A DNA stretch of 64,000 nt from Acidobacteriota bacterium (GTDB lineage: Bacteria > Acidobacteriota > Terriglobia > Terriglobales > Acidobacteriaceae): contig JARLGI010000120.1 of assembly GCA_031296115.1 (NCBI GenBank), forward strand, positions 62,001 through 126,000, in the 5' to 3' direction. The position numbers and the translations under genes are program-made. Positions 35,457-44,035 of this stretch are shown one piece after another (the first letter of the stretch is position 1; every line of letters starts with the position of its first letter). The notes beneath the pieces were generated by a model that saw only the letters and a list, made by a program, of their open reading frames with translations, searched no databases and was not told the origin of the DNA.

Positions 35457-36118
35457 AACTGTTTCTCCGAGGAGATCATCTCGGCGCGCGAGAGGCGCTC
35501 GTAGTCCTCCGGAGTATCAATGTTGGCGGCAACGCGCGCGTCTTTCACTGGCAGATACAGGATGTGCTGCTGATACTTGTGCTCGACATCGCGCGCCTGG
35601 GCGTCCACCGGCGCAATCTGAAACGCCTCAATCATCTCGCGGCCCACCAGGATGGGATGCCCATGTACTACATCGTCTCCGCGTTTGACTTCAGGCACGA
35701 CCACCCAGATGTTGGGCTCGGCAGCGAGGAACGCTTCATGCATGGCCTGCAGCGTGCGAGGCAGAACCGGGGGATGGTCAATCAGCGCGACGAATGCCGC
35801 ATCGCGCCCCTGATTCAGTACGGCTTGCAGCCCGACCCGCATAGAGCTGAACTGTCCCTGCTCGGGAGTAGGATTCACCACCAGGAACCCGCCATGGGCG
35901 TAGGTTACCGGCCCAATGACGCCCACATTCTTGCCCGCCACCACGATCACGAGGTCGGAGTGCGCCTGCAGCAGATCGATGGTGGCGCCCAGAAACGTGT
36001 TGGCAGCCGGTGTGCCTTCCGCTACCGGCGGCCAGGGCAGCAACGCCTTGTCGCGGCCCATGCGCGTGGAGAACCCGGCGGCAAGAATGACTCCGCAGAT
36101 GCTGGGGGACAACGCCAT
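35453..36118 (-). CDS. MobA/MocA-like NTP transferase
   Basis: 221 residues with the nucleotidyltransferase opening CGVILAAGFSTRMGRDKALLP (residues 8-28), then LIDHPPVLPRTL near 113 (the Mg-binding acidic position) and GHPILVGREM near 155. In this group MocA adds CMP to molybdopterin and MobA adds GMP; a MocA-like role fits the XdhC gene next upstream on the same strand. Sugar or other NTP transferases remain possible. ATG 36118 has TATCTT 6 nt upstream and no Shine-Dalgarno. A 4-base overlap links it to the HAD gene. Confidence 0.82.
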   Translation of the reverse strand: MALSPSICGVILAAGFSTRMGRDKALLPWPPVAEGTPAANTFLGATIDLLQAHSDLVIVVAGKNVGVIGPVTYAHGGFLVVNPTPEQGQFSSMRVGLQAVLNQGRDAAFVALIDHPPVLPRTLQAMHEAFLAAEPNIWVVVPEVKRGDDVVHGHPILVGREMIEAFQIAPVDAQARDVEHKYQQHILYLPVKDARVAANIDTPEDYERLSRAEMISSEKQF

Positions 36119-36124
36119 GGCTCG

Positions 36125-36130
36125 AAGATA
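36125..36130 (-). promoter_or_regulatory. -10-like box directly before the MocA-like gene
   Basis: TATCTT on the minus strand ends 6 nt before the ATG; leaderless arrangement. The repeat block starts 2 bp upstream. Confidence 0.4.
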
Positions 36131-36131
36131 G

Positions 36132-36260
36132 AACTAGCGACTAGCAATTAGCAACTAGCAAGAAAAACAGTTTCGTTATCGCGTGTTCGTCGTTGCCACT
36201 TACCGAACAGCTGAGAGATGAATCAATCACCAGTTGCTAGTCGCCAGTTGCTAGTTGCTT
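36132..36260. repeat. inverted pair of CTAGCAACTAG repeat blocks
   Basis: Left block 36132-36161 (AACTAGCGACTAGCAATTAG then GCAACTAGCA) and right block 36229-36260 (CCAGTTGCTAGTCGCCAGTT then GCTAGTTGCTT) are complementary in reverse orientation, with about 67 bp between, and could form a long imperfect hairpin. The TAG stop of xdhC (36251-36253 on minus) lies inside the right block. Confidence 0.7.
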
Positions 36261-37111
36261 CTCTCCACCGCATCCTTCTCTGCGTGTTCCTCGGCGGCCT
36301 GGCTGGGCGGATACGCATACTTCTTGCTCGGCACACTCGTAGGCGCGTGCCGGTGCACGGCAATCATCTCGGCGACGATGGCCACTGCGATCTCTTCAGG
36401 CGTAACCGCGCCGATCTCCAGCCCGACCGGCGCATGCACATTAGCAAACTTCTCGGCAGGGATGCCTTCCTTCTCCAGCTCTTTGTATATGGAGATGGTC
36501 TTGCGGCGAGAGCCGATCATGCCGAGGTACTGCGCGCGGGTATTCACTGCCCAGCGCAGCACGCGCATGTCGTCGCGGTGTCCACGGGTGACGATCACGA
36601 TGTACGCCGACTCGGGCGGATCGAGCCTCGCCGTCACCTGCTCAAAGTCTTCGGCAATGACTTCGCGGGCGTCAGGGAAGCGCTCGCGGTTGGCGTAGCT
36701 CTCGCGGTCATCCACCACCGTGACCTCGAAACCCGCGGTGGACGCCACTTTGTACACGTTATAGGCGACGTGCCCTGCGCCGAAAATGTACAGCAGCGCC
36801 GGCGGAAGCACCGGCTCAACGAACACGTCGAGCGTGCCGCCGCAAACCAGGCCGGTGTCGTACTTGGAATTGTTGTTGAGGTTGAACGTCAGCGAGCGCG
36901 GCTTCTCTTCTTCCATCACCTCGCGCGCCGCCTGCCAGACTTCGGCCTCGACGCAGCCGCCGCCGATGGTGCCGGCAATCGAGCCGTCGTCGCGCACCAG
37001 CATCTTCGCGGTCTGGAACGACGGGATTGAGCCGCGCACGTTGGTGATGGTGGCCACCGCGCCACGGCGTCCCTGGCGGCGAAGCTCGACGATTTGCTCG
37101 TAGATGTCCAT
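36251..37111 (-). CDS. XdhC/CoxI-family molybdoenzyme maturation protein
   Basis: 286 residues. The N-terminal XdhC domain (GAVATITNVRGSIPSFQTAK, then GTIGGGCVEAEVW near 50-63) is followed by a Rossmann domain with LLYIFGAGHVAYNVYKVA near 138-155 and YLGMIGSRRKT near 220. XdhC proteins bind molybdenum cofactor and assist its sulfuration and insertion into xanthine-dehydrogenase-family enzymes. The MocA-like and HAD genes follow on the same strand after the repeat block. No molybdoenzyme subunit is in the window. ATG 37111 is chosen over a TTG two codons upstream. Confidence 0.88.
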   Translation of the reverse strand: MDIYEQIVELRRQGRRGAVATITNVRGSIPSFQTAKMLVRDDGSIAGTIGGGCVEAEVWQAAREVMEEEKPRSLTFNLNNNSKYDTGLVCGGTLDVFVEPVLPPALLYIFGAGHVAYNVYKVASTAGFEVTVVDDRESYANRERFPDAREVIAEDFEQVTARLDPPESAYIVIVTRGHRDDMRVLRWAVNTRAQYLGMIGSRRKTISIYKELEKEGIPAEKFANVHAPVGLEIGAVTPEEIAVAIVAEMIAVHRHAPTSVPSKKYAYPPSQAAEEHAEKDAVERSN

Positions 37112-37261
37112 GGTCAAGCGAACTCAATTATTCAGATGCCGAAGAGCAAAAGTCAAAAGCGCAGCCTGAAGTTTTCCCGCCAATCGCGTTTCGACGTTGC
37201 CAGTTCGTTCACTCCTTCCGACGAAAACCGCCATACCACGAGCATCCGCACTTCTCACACT

Positions 37262-37355
37262 TGTCATCCCGAGCGAGGAGCGCAGCGACTCCGCTCCCGC
37301 CGACCCACAAAGACGTGGGTCGAAAGGCGAGCGGGCGCTCCGCTCAGGATGACAA
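37262..37355. repeat. dispersed repeat, inverted GTCATCC/GGATGAC ends
   Basis: GTCATCCCGAGCG (37263-37275) and CGCTCAGGATGAC (37341-37353) form the two ends of a palindromic element; inside is a GACCCAC-N8-GTGGGTC hairpin. Same family as at 551-648 and 39284-39507. Confidence 0.8.
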
Positions 37356-37361
37356 CATTTG

Positions 37362-38384
37362 TCACATCGTCAGCACTACTTTCCCAAATTGCTCACTGCT
37401 TTCCAGATACTCATGCGCGGCGCGGGTCTCGCTCAGCGGGAAGGTGCGGTCCACCACCGGCTTCAGCTTGCCGGCAAAGACGTGCTTCAAAACTTCGTCC
37501 AGCTCGCCCATCGCGCCCATGTAGGAGCCCAGCAGCGTAAGCTGGCGCGAGAACAGAAATCGCAAATCGAGATTGCCTTCGAAGCCTGTGGTCGCGCCGC
37601 AGGTCACCAGCGTTCCGCCGTGCTTGAGCGACTTCAGGCTCTCCTTCCACGTGGCCTGACCGACGTGCTCGAATACGATGTCCACGCCGCGCTTGCCGGT
37701 AATGCGGCGCACCTGGTCGCCAATCTTCTGTTTGTAGTGATCGATGGTGTGGTCGGCGCCCAGCTCGCGCGCCTTCGCCAGCTTGTGTTCGTCGCCCGCA
37801 GTGGTGATGACCTCCGCCGACAGCATCTTGCAGATCTGGATTGCCGCCGAGCCCACGCCCGAGCCCGCGCCCAACACCAGCACTGTCTGCCCGGCTTTCA
37901 GTCCGGCGCGGCCGAGCAGCATGTGCCACGCGGTGAGAAAGACCAGTGGAACGCTGGCGGCCTGAACGAATTCCAGCGTGTCGGGAATCGGGATGACGTT
38001 CACGCGCGGAACGGCGATCAGCTCGCAGTTGCCGCCGTCCACGCCGTTGCCCAGAACCGCGAACCGCGCGCAGAAATTCTGGCGTCCCTGGTTGCATTGC
38101 TCACAGTGGCCGCAGAAGACCATCGGCGCCAGGAGAACGCGCGTGCCTTCGTTGAGATCGGTCACGTACTCGCCGCACTCGACGACCTCGCCGGCAACGT
38201 CGCTGCCCAGGATGTGCGGCAGCTTCACGCCGGGGAGCCCCTTGCGCACCCACAGGTCGAGGTGGTTCAGCGCGCAAGCCCGCGCGCGGACCAGGACATG
38301 GTTCTTGCGCAGCTCCGGCTCGGGAATATCTTCGTACTTCAGTACCTCGGGACCGCCGAACTCATGAATGCGGACTGCCTTCAT
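37362..38384 (-). CDS. zinc-dependent medium-chain alcohol dehydrogenase
   Basis: 340 residues of the MDR superfamily. The GroES-like domain has Cys37 (ARACALNHLD) and the structural-zinc quartet Cys91, Cys94, Cys97, Cys105 (CGHCEQCNQGRQNFC). The NAD(P)-binding loop VLVLGAGSGVGSAAIQI lies near residues 165-181. The combination of structural zinc with a quinone-reductase-like core is that of zinc-binding alcohol dehydrogenases acting on alcohols or aldehydes; substrate unknown. GAGG lies 8 nt before ATG 38384. It stands alone between repeat regions. Confidence 0.87.
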   Translation of the reverse strand: MKAVRIHEFGGPEVLKYEDIPEPELRKNHVLVRARACALNHLDLWVRKGLPGVKLPHILGSDVAGEVVECGEYVTDLNEGTRVLLAPMVFCGHCEQCNQGRQNFCARFAVLGNGVDGGNCELIAVPRVNVIPIPDTLEFVQAASVPLVFLTAWHMLLGRAGLKAGQTVLVLGAGSGVGSAAIQICKMLSAEVITTAGDEHKLAKARELGADHTIDHYKQKIGDQVRRITGKRGVDIVFEHVGQATWKESLKSLKHGGTLVTCGATTGFEGNLDLRFLFSRQLTLLGSYMGAMGELDEVLKHVFAGKLKPVVDRTFPLSETRAAHEYLESSEQFGKVVLTM

Positions 38385-38610
38385 TGCTTATGCCTCGCAG
38401 GCGCATCTCCGTCGATCTCGCCTGGCGTCTTTCGAATGGCAATATACCAGCGCCGTAAGAACGGAGGTGTTAGCTCATCGCCTCAGCCTATCGGTGTTCG
38501 CGGTACCTACCCTCCCCGCCCTATCTTGTTTTCAGCTGCTTAATCCACTATTCATGTCATAAGCATAACAAAATAAATAAGTTATATGTATGTGATAGTA
38601 ATCAATGGAC

Positions 38611-39026
38611 TTACGGGCCGGAACGCGCGACCTCCGTCACCATCCGCGATTCCTCTTCGAGCCAGTCTAGTTCGTCCTGTTGCCACTCCATGAAGAGCAG
38701 GTTGGAGGCAGCGAGGCGGAGCGCCCAGAACATCAGATTGACGGTCTTGCGTTCGAGGTGGCTCGCAGCGAGCGCGTACCGCACGCGCGCCCGGGCGATC
38801 TGCACCGCGCGCAGGTCTTCCAGCACCGGAAGGTGGACCGGATTCGCCGGCGTGCACGGGCCATTCGCCAGAGCCGCGCGCGAAGCTCGGCGTGAGCGCG
38901 GCAATAGCGGCGTCCTCCGAAGGCCGCCGCGCGGCACATGGCGCCATTGGCGAGAATGTGCCTGCAAGTGGGAACGAGGACGCGTGAGTCGTGTGCGTGT
39001 GGGTGCGAGCGACAAGATCGAATCAT
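38611..39026 (-). pseudogene. small Cys/His-cluster protein broken by a one-base frameshift
   Basis: In one frame the minus strand encodes TCRHILANGAMCRAAAFGGR followed by RYCRAH, a C-x9-C-x8-C-x2-H type cluster. In the frame one base off comes VHLPVLEDLRAVQIARARV then LERKTVNLMFWALRLAASN. I know these two parts as N- and C-terminal halves of one small acidobacterial family (zinc-ribbon-like head, helical LP-x-LED tail; from memory). They would join if one base were missing at about 38835-38885. The frame from 39026 (ATG) to 38611 would give about 135 residues. Function unknown; the region is repeat-rich. Confidence 0.6.
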
Positions 39027-39625
39027 CAGGCGATACCTCCACCAGAGCAGAGTTTCCCGGCACTGGGCGGGAAAGGACCGGGTGCCTATCTTCAGGCTGA
39101 GCACACCGCAGGGTGAAAGTCAGCAAGAAAACGCAGGCGCCGCTTACGAAAGTAACCACGCAATTTTCCCAATTCGGGAAGGGTGGGGCGAGGTGTGCAA
39201 GTGAGCCGTGGAATTCCAGGCGTAAAGTGCGTCGCAGGAAGAGGGGTCCTTCGGGTGCGTTCGGTCGCACGCGACCTCACTCCGCTCAGGATGACAGAGG
39301 TGAGACCCTATAGAAACAACAGGTCCCTCGACCCGTCGCTGCGCTCCTCGCTCGGGATGACAAGCGGCCAGGAAAAGAATTTTTATGCTGTCACCCTGAG
39401 CGAGCGGCCGCTCTTGCCGCGAGTCAAAGGGCCGCTATAGCTTGACCGATACGAAAGGGGTGCTTCGACTCGCGCGGCCAAACCCGCCGCGCTCGCTCAG
39501 CATGACATGTGGTCTGCAAGGTCATTCGTCCTGACCGTGGACTGTTAAACCCCTCGGGGGTAATCCTGCGAACCGGCGTCCAGCGATGGGCAATTCGCAT
39601 CCAACCCATAGGTATAATTAAAACC
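39027..39625. repeat. repeat-rich intergenic stretch with four GCTCAGGATGACA-type copies
   Basis: No gene is credible here. Repeat cores lie at 39284-39296 (GCTCAGGATGACA), 39350-39362 (GCTCGGGATGACA), 39389-39401 (reverse orientation, TGTCACCCTGAGC) and 39495-39507 (GCTCAGCATGACA), each preceded or followed by GTCCTTCG-like or GTGCTTCGACTC sequence. The last 90 bp before nuoB contain CCCCTCGGGGG and the nuoB -10. Confidence 0.75.
39613..39618 (+). promoter_or_regulatory. consensus -10 box of nuoB, leaderless type
   Basis: TATAAT ends 7 nt before ATG 39626. The bases between are TAAAACC, with no ribosome-binding site. No good -35 is seen. Confidence 0.55.
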
Positions 39626-40231
39626 ATGAGTTCCGACTTCCGGACGCCACATTTCGAGAATCCTGAAACGGGCCGCGAGCGCTTCGACAACCTGGCTGGT
39701 TCCGACCAGGACCGCCGGCGAATTCTGCGCGCCACCTTCGGCGAGCAGCAACACGAGGGCGTCGTCATGGCCTCGATGGACGCCGTGGTGAACTGGGTGC
39801 GCAAGAACTCCATCTGGCCGATGACCTTCGGCCTGGCCTGCTGCGCCATCGAGATGATGTCCATGGGCGCGTCGCGCTTCGACATCGCGCGCTTCGGCGC
39901 CGAGGTGTTTCGCCCGTCGCCACGCCAGTCGGACCTGATGATCATCGCCGGCCGCGTCTCGCAGAAGATGGCGCCGGTCATTCGCGAACTTTACATGCAG
40001 ATGCCGGAACCGAAGTGGGTCATCTCCATGGGCGCGTGCGCGACCTCGGGCGGCGTGTTCAACAACTACGCGCTGGTGCAGGGCGTGAACCAGTGGATTC
40101 CGGTGGACGTGTATGTGCCCGGCTGTCCGCCGCGTCCCGAGCAGTTAATCTACGCCATCATGCTGCTGCAGGAAAAAATCAAGAACGATCGCGGCTCGTT
40201 CCGTCGCACGCTGAATCTGAAAAAAGCGTAA
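39626..40231 (+). CDS. nuoB: NADH-quinone oxidoreductase subunit B (lone gene)
   Basis: 201 residues. The N2 cluster ligands are present: Cys72-Cys73 ([10 protein letters not shown]), Cys138 ([10 protein letters not shown]) and Cys167 (VPGCPPRPE). NuoB carries the terminal 4Fe-4S cluster N2 that reduces quinone at the junction of complex I's arms. The first 45 residues are longer and more polar than in most NuoB proteins. It has its own -10 and is followed by a different pathway (bshA), so it is outside any nuo operon. A hydrogenase small subunit or FrhG-like protein is less likely given the [11 protein letters not shown] motif. Confidence 0.92.
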   Translation: MSSDFRTPHFENPETGRERFDNLAGSDQDRRRILRATFGEQQHEGVVMASMDAVVNWVRKNSIWPMTFGLACCAIEMMSMGASRFDIARFGAEVFRPSPRQSDLMIIAGRVSQKMAPVIRELYMQMPEPKWVISMGACATSGGVFNNYALVQGVNQWIPVDVYVPGCPPRPEQLIYAIMLLQEKIKNDRGSFRRTLNLKKA

Positions 40232-40339
40232 AAGCAGTGGTCGGTTGCTGGCTGCCGGTTGTCAGCAGCGAGGCGCGGCTGAATCCGCCTCCGCAAATTC
40301 CCATCCAATCCTGAGCGCGGAACATTACCGGCACTCATC

Positions 40340-41488
40340 ATGAAAATTGGAATCACCTGTTATCCAACGTACGGCGGAAGCGGCGTGGTCGCGACCGAGC
40401 TTGGACTCGAGCTCGCCGAGCGCAGCCACGAAGTCCACTTCATCTCCTACTCGCAGCCCATTCGGCTGACCGAGCCCCTGCCCAACATTCACTATCACGA
40501 AGTGGTAGTCACGCGTTATCCGCTGTTCGAATATCCGCCTTACGATCTCGCGCTGGCGACGCGCATGGCGGAAGTTGCCGAGATTTACGAGCTCGATCTG
40601 CTGCATGTTCACTACGCGATTCCGCATTCCGTGAGCGCGATGCTGGCGCGGCAGATGCTGGCCTGCGATCACGCGCGCATTGGCCGCCGCTTGCCCTACG
40701 TGACCACGTTGCATGGAACCGACATCACGCTGGTCGGCTCCGATCCTTCGTATCTGCCGATCACCCGCTTCTCCATCGACCAAAGCGACGGCGTGACCTC
40801 CATCTCGGAGTACCTGAAGAAGCAAACCTTCGACGTCTTCGAAGTGAAGACGCCGATCGAGGTAATTCCCAACTTCGTGAACTGCGATCTGTATCACCGC
40901 ACCGCTGCGGCCATGCAGCACCGCACCGAATATGCCAAGCCCAATGAGAAAATCCTGGTGCACCTGTCGAACTTCCGTCCGGTGAAACGCATTCCCGATG
41001 TCATCGAAATCTTCGATCGCGTGCAGAAAGAAATCCCGTCGCGGCTGGTGCTGATTGGCGATGGTCCTGAGCGCTCACGCGCGGAATGGCTGGCGGTGAA
41101 GAAGGGAATTCACAACAAGGTGGAATTCCTCGGCAAGCAGGACCGCGTGCACGAGAAGCTGCCTGTCGCCGACGTGATGCTGCTGCCCAGCGAACTGGAA
41201 TCGTTCGGCCTGGCGGCGCTGGAAGCAATGGCATGCGAAGTTGTGCCCATCGCTACCAATGAAGGCGGCGTTCCTGAAGTCATCGATCACGGCAAGACGG
41301 GATTTCTGGCGAACGTTGGCGACGTTGACACGATGGCGAAGTATGCCATCGAGCTGCTGTCCGACGAGGCCAAGCTGAAGCAAATGGGCAAGCAAGCCCG
41401 CGCCAGCGCGCAGGCGCGCTTCTGCGCCACCAAGATCATTCCGTTGTATGAGAACTTCTACCGCGGCGTCCTGGCGCGCTCCTCGTAA
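40340..41488 (+). CDS. bshA: N-acetyl-alpha-D-glucosaminyl L-malate synthase
   Basis: 382-residue GT4 glycosyltransferase with the BshA pattern: KIGITCYPTYGGSGVVATEL at the N-terminus, HVHYAIPHS near 95, TTLHGTDITLVGSDPSY near 123 and the C-terminal ESFGLAALEAMACE (EX7E) near 280. BshA joins UDP-GlcNAc and malate in the first step of bacillithiol, the main low-molecular-weight thiol of Firmicutes, Deinococcus and Acidobacteria. BshB and BshC are not in the window. The 3' end overlaps the convergent histidine-kinase gene by 31 bp. No clear ribosome-binding site precedes ATG 40340. Confidence 0.92.
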   Translation: MKIGITCYPTYGGSGVVATELGLELAERSHEVHFISYSQPIRLTEPLPNIHYHEVVVTRYPLFEYPPYDLALATRMAEVAEIYELDLLHVHYAIPHSVSAMLARQMLACDHARIGRRLPYVTTLHGTDITLVGSDPSYLPITRFSIDQSDGVTSISEYLKKQTFDVFEVKTPIEVIPNFVNCDLYHRTAAAMQHRTEYAKPNEKILVHLSNFRPVKRIPDVIEIFDRVQKEIPSRLVLIGDGPERSRAEWLAVKKGIHNKVEFLGKQDRVHEKLPVADVMLLPSELESFGLAALEAMACEVVPIATNEGGVPEVIDHGKTGFLANVGDVDTMAKYAIELLSDEAKLKQMGKQARASAQARFCATKIIPLYENFYRGVLARSS

Positions 41489-42804
41489 ATTGCGCCCGCG
41501 ACCGAACCGCCCATTTCCTCGGCTTGCAGAATCGGCAGCACCAAACGAACCAGCGTTCCGCGGCCTGGCTGGCTCTCCAGCGTAATCTCGGCGGCGTCGC
41601 CGTAAACCACTTGCAGGCGCTCGGTCACGTTCAACATGCCGATGCCGGTTCCCGAAGAGGTGCTGGCGGCAGCAGCCATCATGCCGACGCCGTCATCCTC
41701 GACCTCGATCACCAGCCGATGTTCGGCGCAGCGGCTGCGAATGTGGACGCTGCCGCCATCCACCTTCGACGCGAAACCGTGCTTGACCGCGTTCTCCACC
41801 AGCGGCTGTAGAATCATGCTCGGAACCAGGTGATCGAGCGAGTCCGGCTCCAGTTCCTTCACTACCTTCAGCTTGTCAGTGCCGAAGCGTGCCACCTCGA
41901 TGTCGAGATAGTCGTCAAGGAACTCCATCTCCTCGCGCAGCGGCACAAATGAGTCGCCCTTGCGCAGCAGGCGGCGCAGAATGTTGCCCAGCTTTACGAT
42001 CATCTCGCGGGCCGAGTCCGGGTCGCGCCGTACCAGCGATGAAACCGAATTCAGGGTGTTGAACAGGAAGTGCGGATTGATCTGGCTCTGCAGCGCCTCC
42101 ATGCGCGCCTGCAGCAGCAAGCGCTCCTGCTGCTCCAGCTTCATCTCGATGCGCACGTTGTTCAGCACCTTGAGCGCGATGGCGACTGCCATCACCGTAC
42201 CGGCGTAAATCGCCAGCGTTACCAGCCAGTTGCTGGAATCGAGCGCGAAGATGCGGCGCGGGAATCCGCGATGCAGTTGGATACGAATGAACTCCAGGCC
42301 CAGAATCAAGAAGAAGAACGATGTCTGCCAGTCAATGAACGACTTGCCGATGCTGCGGCGAATCCAGTGGTAGATGCTGAGGTCGAACAGCGGCGAGAAC
42401 GACCAGATAGCTTCGCGCTCGGGAGCAATGTGGCGCAGCCATCCCGCGAGCGCACCCGCCAATAAGTTCATCGGCAACGCCAGCCATTCGCCCCAGAACA
42501 GGCCGGGAATCGAAACCAGCACGCCGCCCGCGGTTCCGGCCAGCCGGCCGGCGATGATGCCGATCAGGATGGCGCCCTCGAAAGAGATGTCCGCCGCGTA
42601 GAAGTTGCGTACCCAGTGACGGACAAGCACGCCCAGCATGATCGGCGTGCCCATGATGAAGACAATCTCTATCTTCTCGCCGAGCGTTCGTTCCTCGCGG
42701 AACAACAGCACGCGAAAGCGGCGCGCGCGCACCAGCACGCTGCTGATAGCCGCGGCCACGCCGAGCCGAATCAGCAACGTGACGAGTATGAGACGCGAGT
42801 CCAT
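41458..42804 (-). CDS. LytS/YehU-type sensor histidine kinase
   Basis: 448 residues: six to seven hydrophobic segments in the first 215 residues in the 5TM-LytS style, then the His_kinase domain with the phospho-acceptor His245 in QSQINPHFLFNTLNSVSSLV and an HATPase domain with the N-box LVPSMILQPLVENAVKHG and the G-box EDDGVGM. Such kinases sense membrane or metabolite signals and phosphorylate LytTR-type regulators. No response regulator is adjacent, so it is an orphan here. It follows the AlaX-like gene by 7 bp, hence probably one mRNA with rlmN and alaX. It overlaps the 3' end of bshA. Confidence 0.88.
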   Translation of the reverse strand: MDSRLILVTLLIRLGVAAAISSVLVRARRFRVLLFREERTLGEKIEIVFIMGTPIMLGVLVRHWVRNFYAADISFEGAILIGIIAGRLAGTAGGVLVSIPGLFWGEWLALPMNLLAGALAGWLRHIAPEREAIWSFSPLFDLSIYHWIRRSIGKSFIDWQTSFFFLILGLEFIRIQLHRGFPRRIFALDSSNWLVTLAIYAGTVMAVAIALKVLNNVRIEMKLEQQERLLLQARMEALQSQINPHFLFNTLNSVSSLVRRDPDSAREMIVKLGNILRRLLRKGDSFVPLREEMEFLDDYLDIEVARFGTDKLKVVKELEPDSLDHLVPSMILQPLVENAVKHGFASKVDGGSVHIRSRCAEHRLVIEVEDDGVGMMAAAASTSSGTGIGMLNVTERLQVVYGDAAEITLESQPGRGTLVRLVLPILQAEEMGGSVAGAIYEERARTPR

Positions 42805-42811
42805 CTCCCGA

Positions 42812-44035
42812 TCATCCTACCTTGCTGGTGGCCTGCCGCACCGCATCTTCGGCGCTGGCCGCATCCGGCGCGCCACCCTGCGCCATATCGCAAGTGCCAC
42901 CGCCGCGCGTACCGAGCCGTTGTACCGTCTCCTTCATCAGCGCGCCCATGTCATTGTTAAGGCCCGCCGCCTGGCCAAACACCAGCGACGGCTGCGCACC
43001 GCCGCAGCCCAGCAACGCAACTGCGGTTCCGCATCGGACAAGCTTCTGTGCCAGCATCTTGATGAAACTGAGGTCGCGCTCCGGGAAGAACTGCACCACC
43101 AGTTTGTAGGCGCCGCGGTCCTCCGCCGATTGCAGCATCGATTGCGCCTGCAATTCGGCAATCTCCTCCAGTTGCCGGTGCTGCGCCTTCTGCGCCGACT
43201 TTATCTCTTCCAGCGACTTGCGCACTTGCAGTGTCACTTCCCAGATGTGCGTGGAAAATAGCGCCGCCGCTTCGGTGAGCGTTTCAAAGTCACGCCGCGC
43301 GGTTGCCGCGGCGCGCAGCCCGCAGACGAGCTCCACGCGCACGCCCTGCCTCACCTTCTCGGTCCTGCGCAGCAGAATGCCGCCAATCTGGCCGGTACTG
43401 CGCACGTGGGTTCCGCCACAGGCATTCAGGTCGAAGTCCTGTATGTCAATGAGCCGCAGCTTCTCGCGCTCCGCTGGAGGAATCTTGCGAACGCCCATCG
43501 TGCGCGCCTCTTCTGGCGTGGCAAAACGGATCTCCACCGGACGATCTTCGACGATGACCTCGTTGGCCAGCTTCTCGGCGGCTTGTAGCTGTTTGGCGCT
43601 GACCGCTTCGGTGGCTAGGTCGATGGTGCAGCTCTCGTCACCCATGTGGAACGACACCGTTGGGAGGTTGTAGAGCTTCTCGAAGGCGGCGGAAAGTACG
43701 TGCTGGCCTGAGTGCTGCTGCATGTGATCGCGGCGCCGCTCCGCGTCGATCGTGCCTCGAACCGCCGCACCCGGTCGCAGCGCTTGCACCTCGCCTTCAA
43801 CGATGTGCAGGACTTCGCCAGTCTGCTCGTTCTCGGTTACATCCTTTACGTGAAGAGGCGAAGCGCCGCCCGCAACTTCCAGCGTTCCGGTGTCAAATAC
43901 CTGCCCGCCGCTCGTCGGATAGAACGCCGAGCGGTCGAGCGTGATGGTGACCGCACCTAGTTCGCTGCTCACGGCCGTGACGCGGGCTTCAAACTGGTGG
44001 AGGAAAGAATCGGTGTAATAAAGGCGTTCAGTCAC
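42812..44035 (-). CDS. alanyl-tRNA editing protein (AlaX-L type) with DHHA1 domain
   Basis: 407 residues. The editing core has zinc ligands His108 and His112 (in DHMQQHSGQH) and Cys206/His210 (CGGTH), as in the second additional domain of alanyl-tRNA synthetase. The C-terminal 120 residues (LSFIKMLAQKLV..., GGGTCDMAQGG) are the DHHA1 domain. It lacks the aminoacylation domain, so it should hydrolyse mischarged Ser-tRNA(Ala) or Gly-tRNA(Ala) in trans. GTG 44035 overlaps the rlmN stop by 4 bases (GTGA), so translation is coupled. Confidence 0.88.
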   Translation of the reverse strand: MTERLYYTDSFLHQFEARVTAVSSELGAVTITLDRSAFYPTSGGQVFDTGTLEVAGGASPLHVKDVTENEQTGEVLHIVEGEVQALRPGAAVRGTIDAERRRDHMQQHSGQHVLSAAFEKLYNLPTVSFHMGDESCTIDLATEAVSAKQLQAAEKLANEVIVEDRPVEIRFATPEEARTMGVRKIPPAEREKLRLIDIQDFDLNACGGTHVRSTGQIGGILLRRTEKVRQGVRVELVCGLRAAATARRDFETLTEAAALFSTHIWEVTLQVRKSLEEIKSAQKAQHRQLEEIAELQAQSMLQSAEDRGAYKLVVQFFPERDLSFIKMLAQKLVRCGTAVALLGCGGAQPSLVFGQAAGLNNDMGALMKETVQRLGTRGGGTCDMAQGGAPDAASAEDAVRQATSKVG

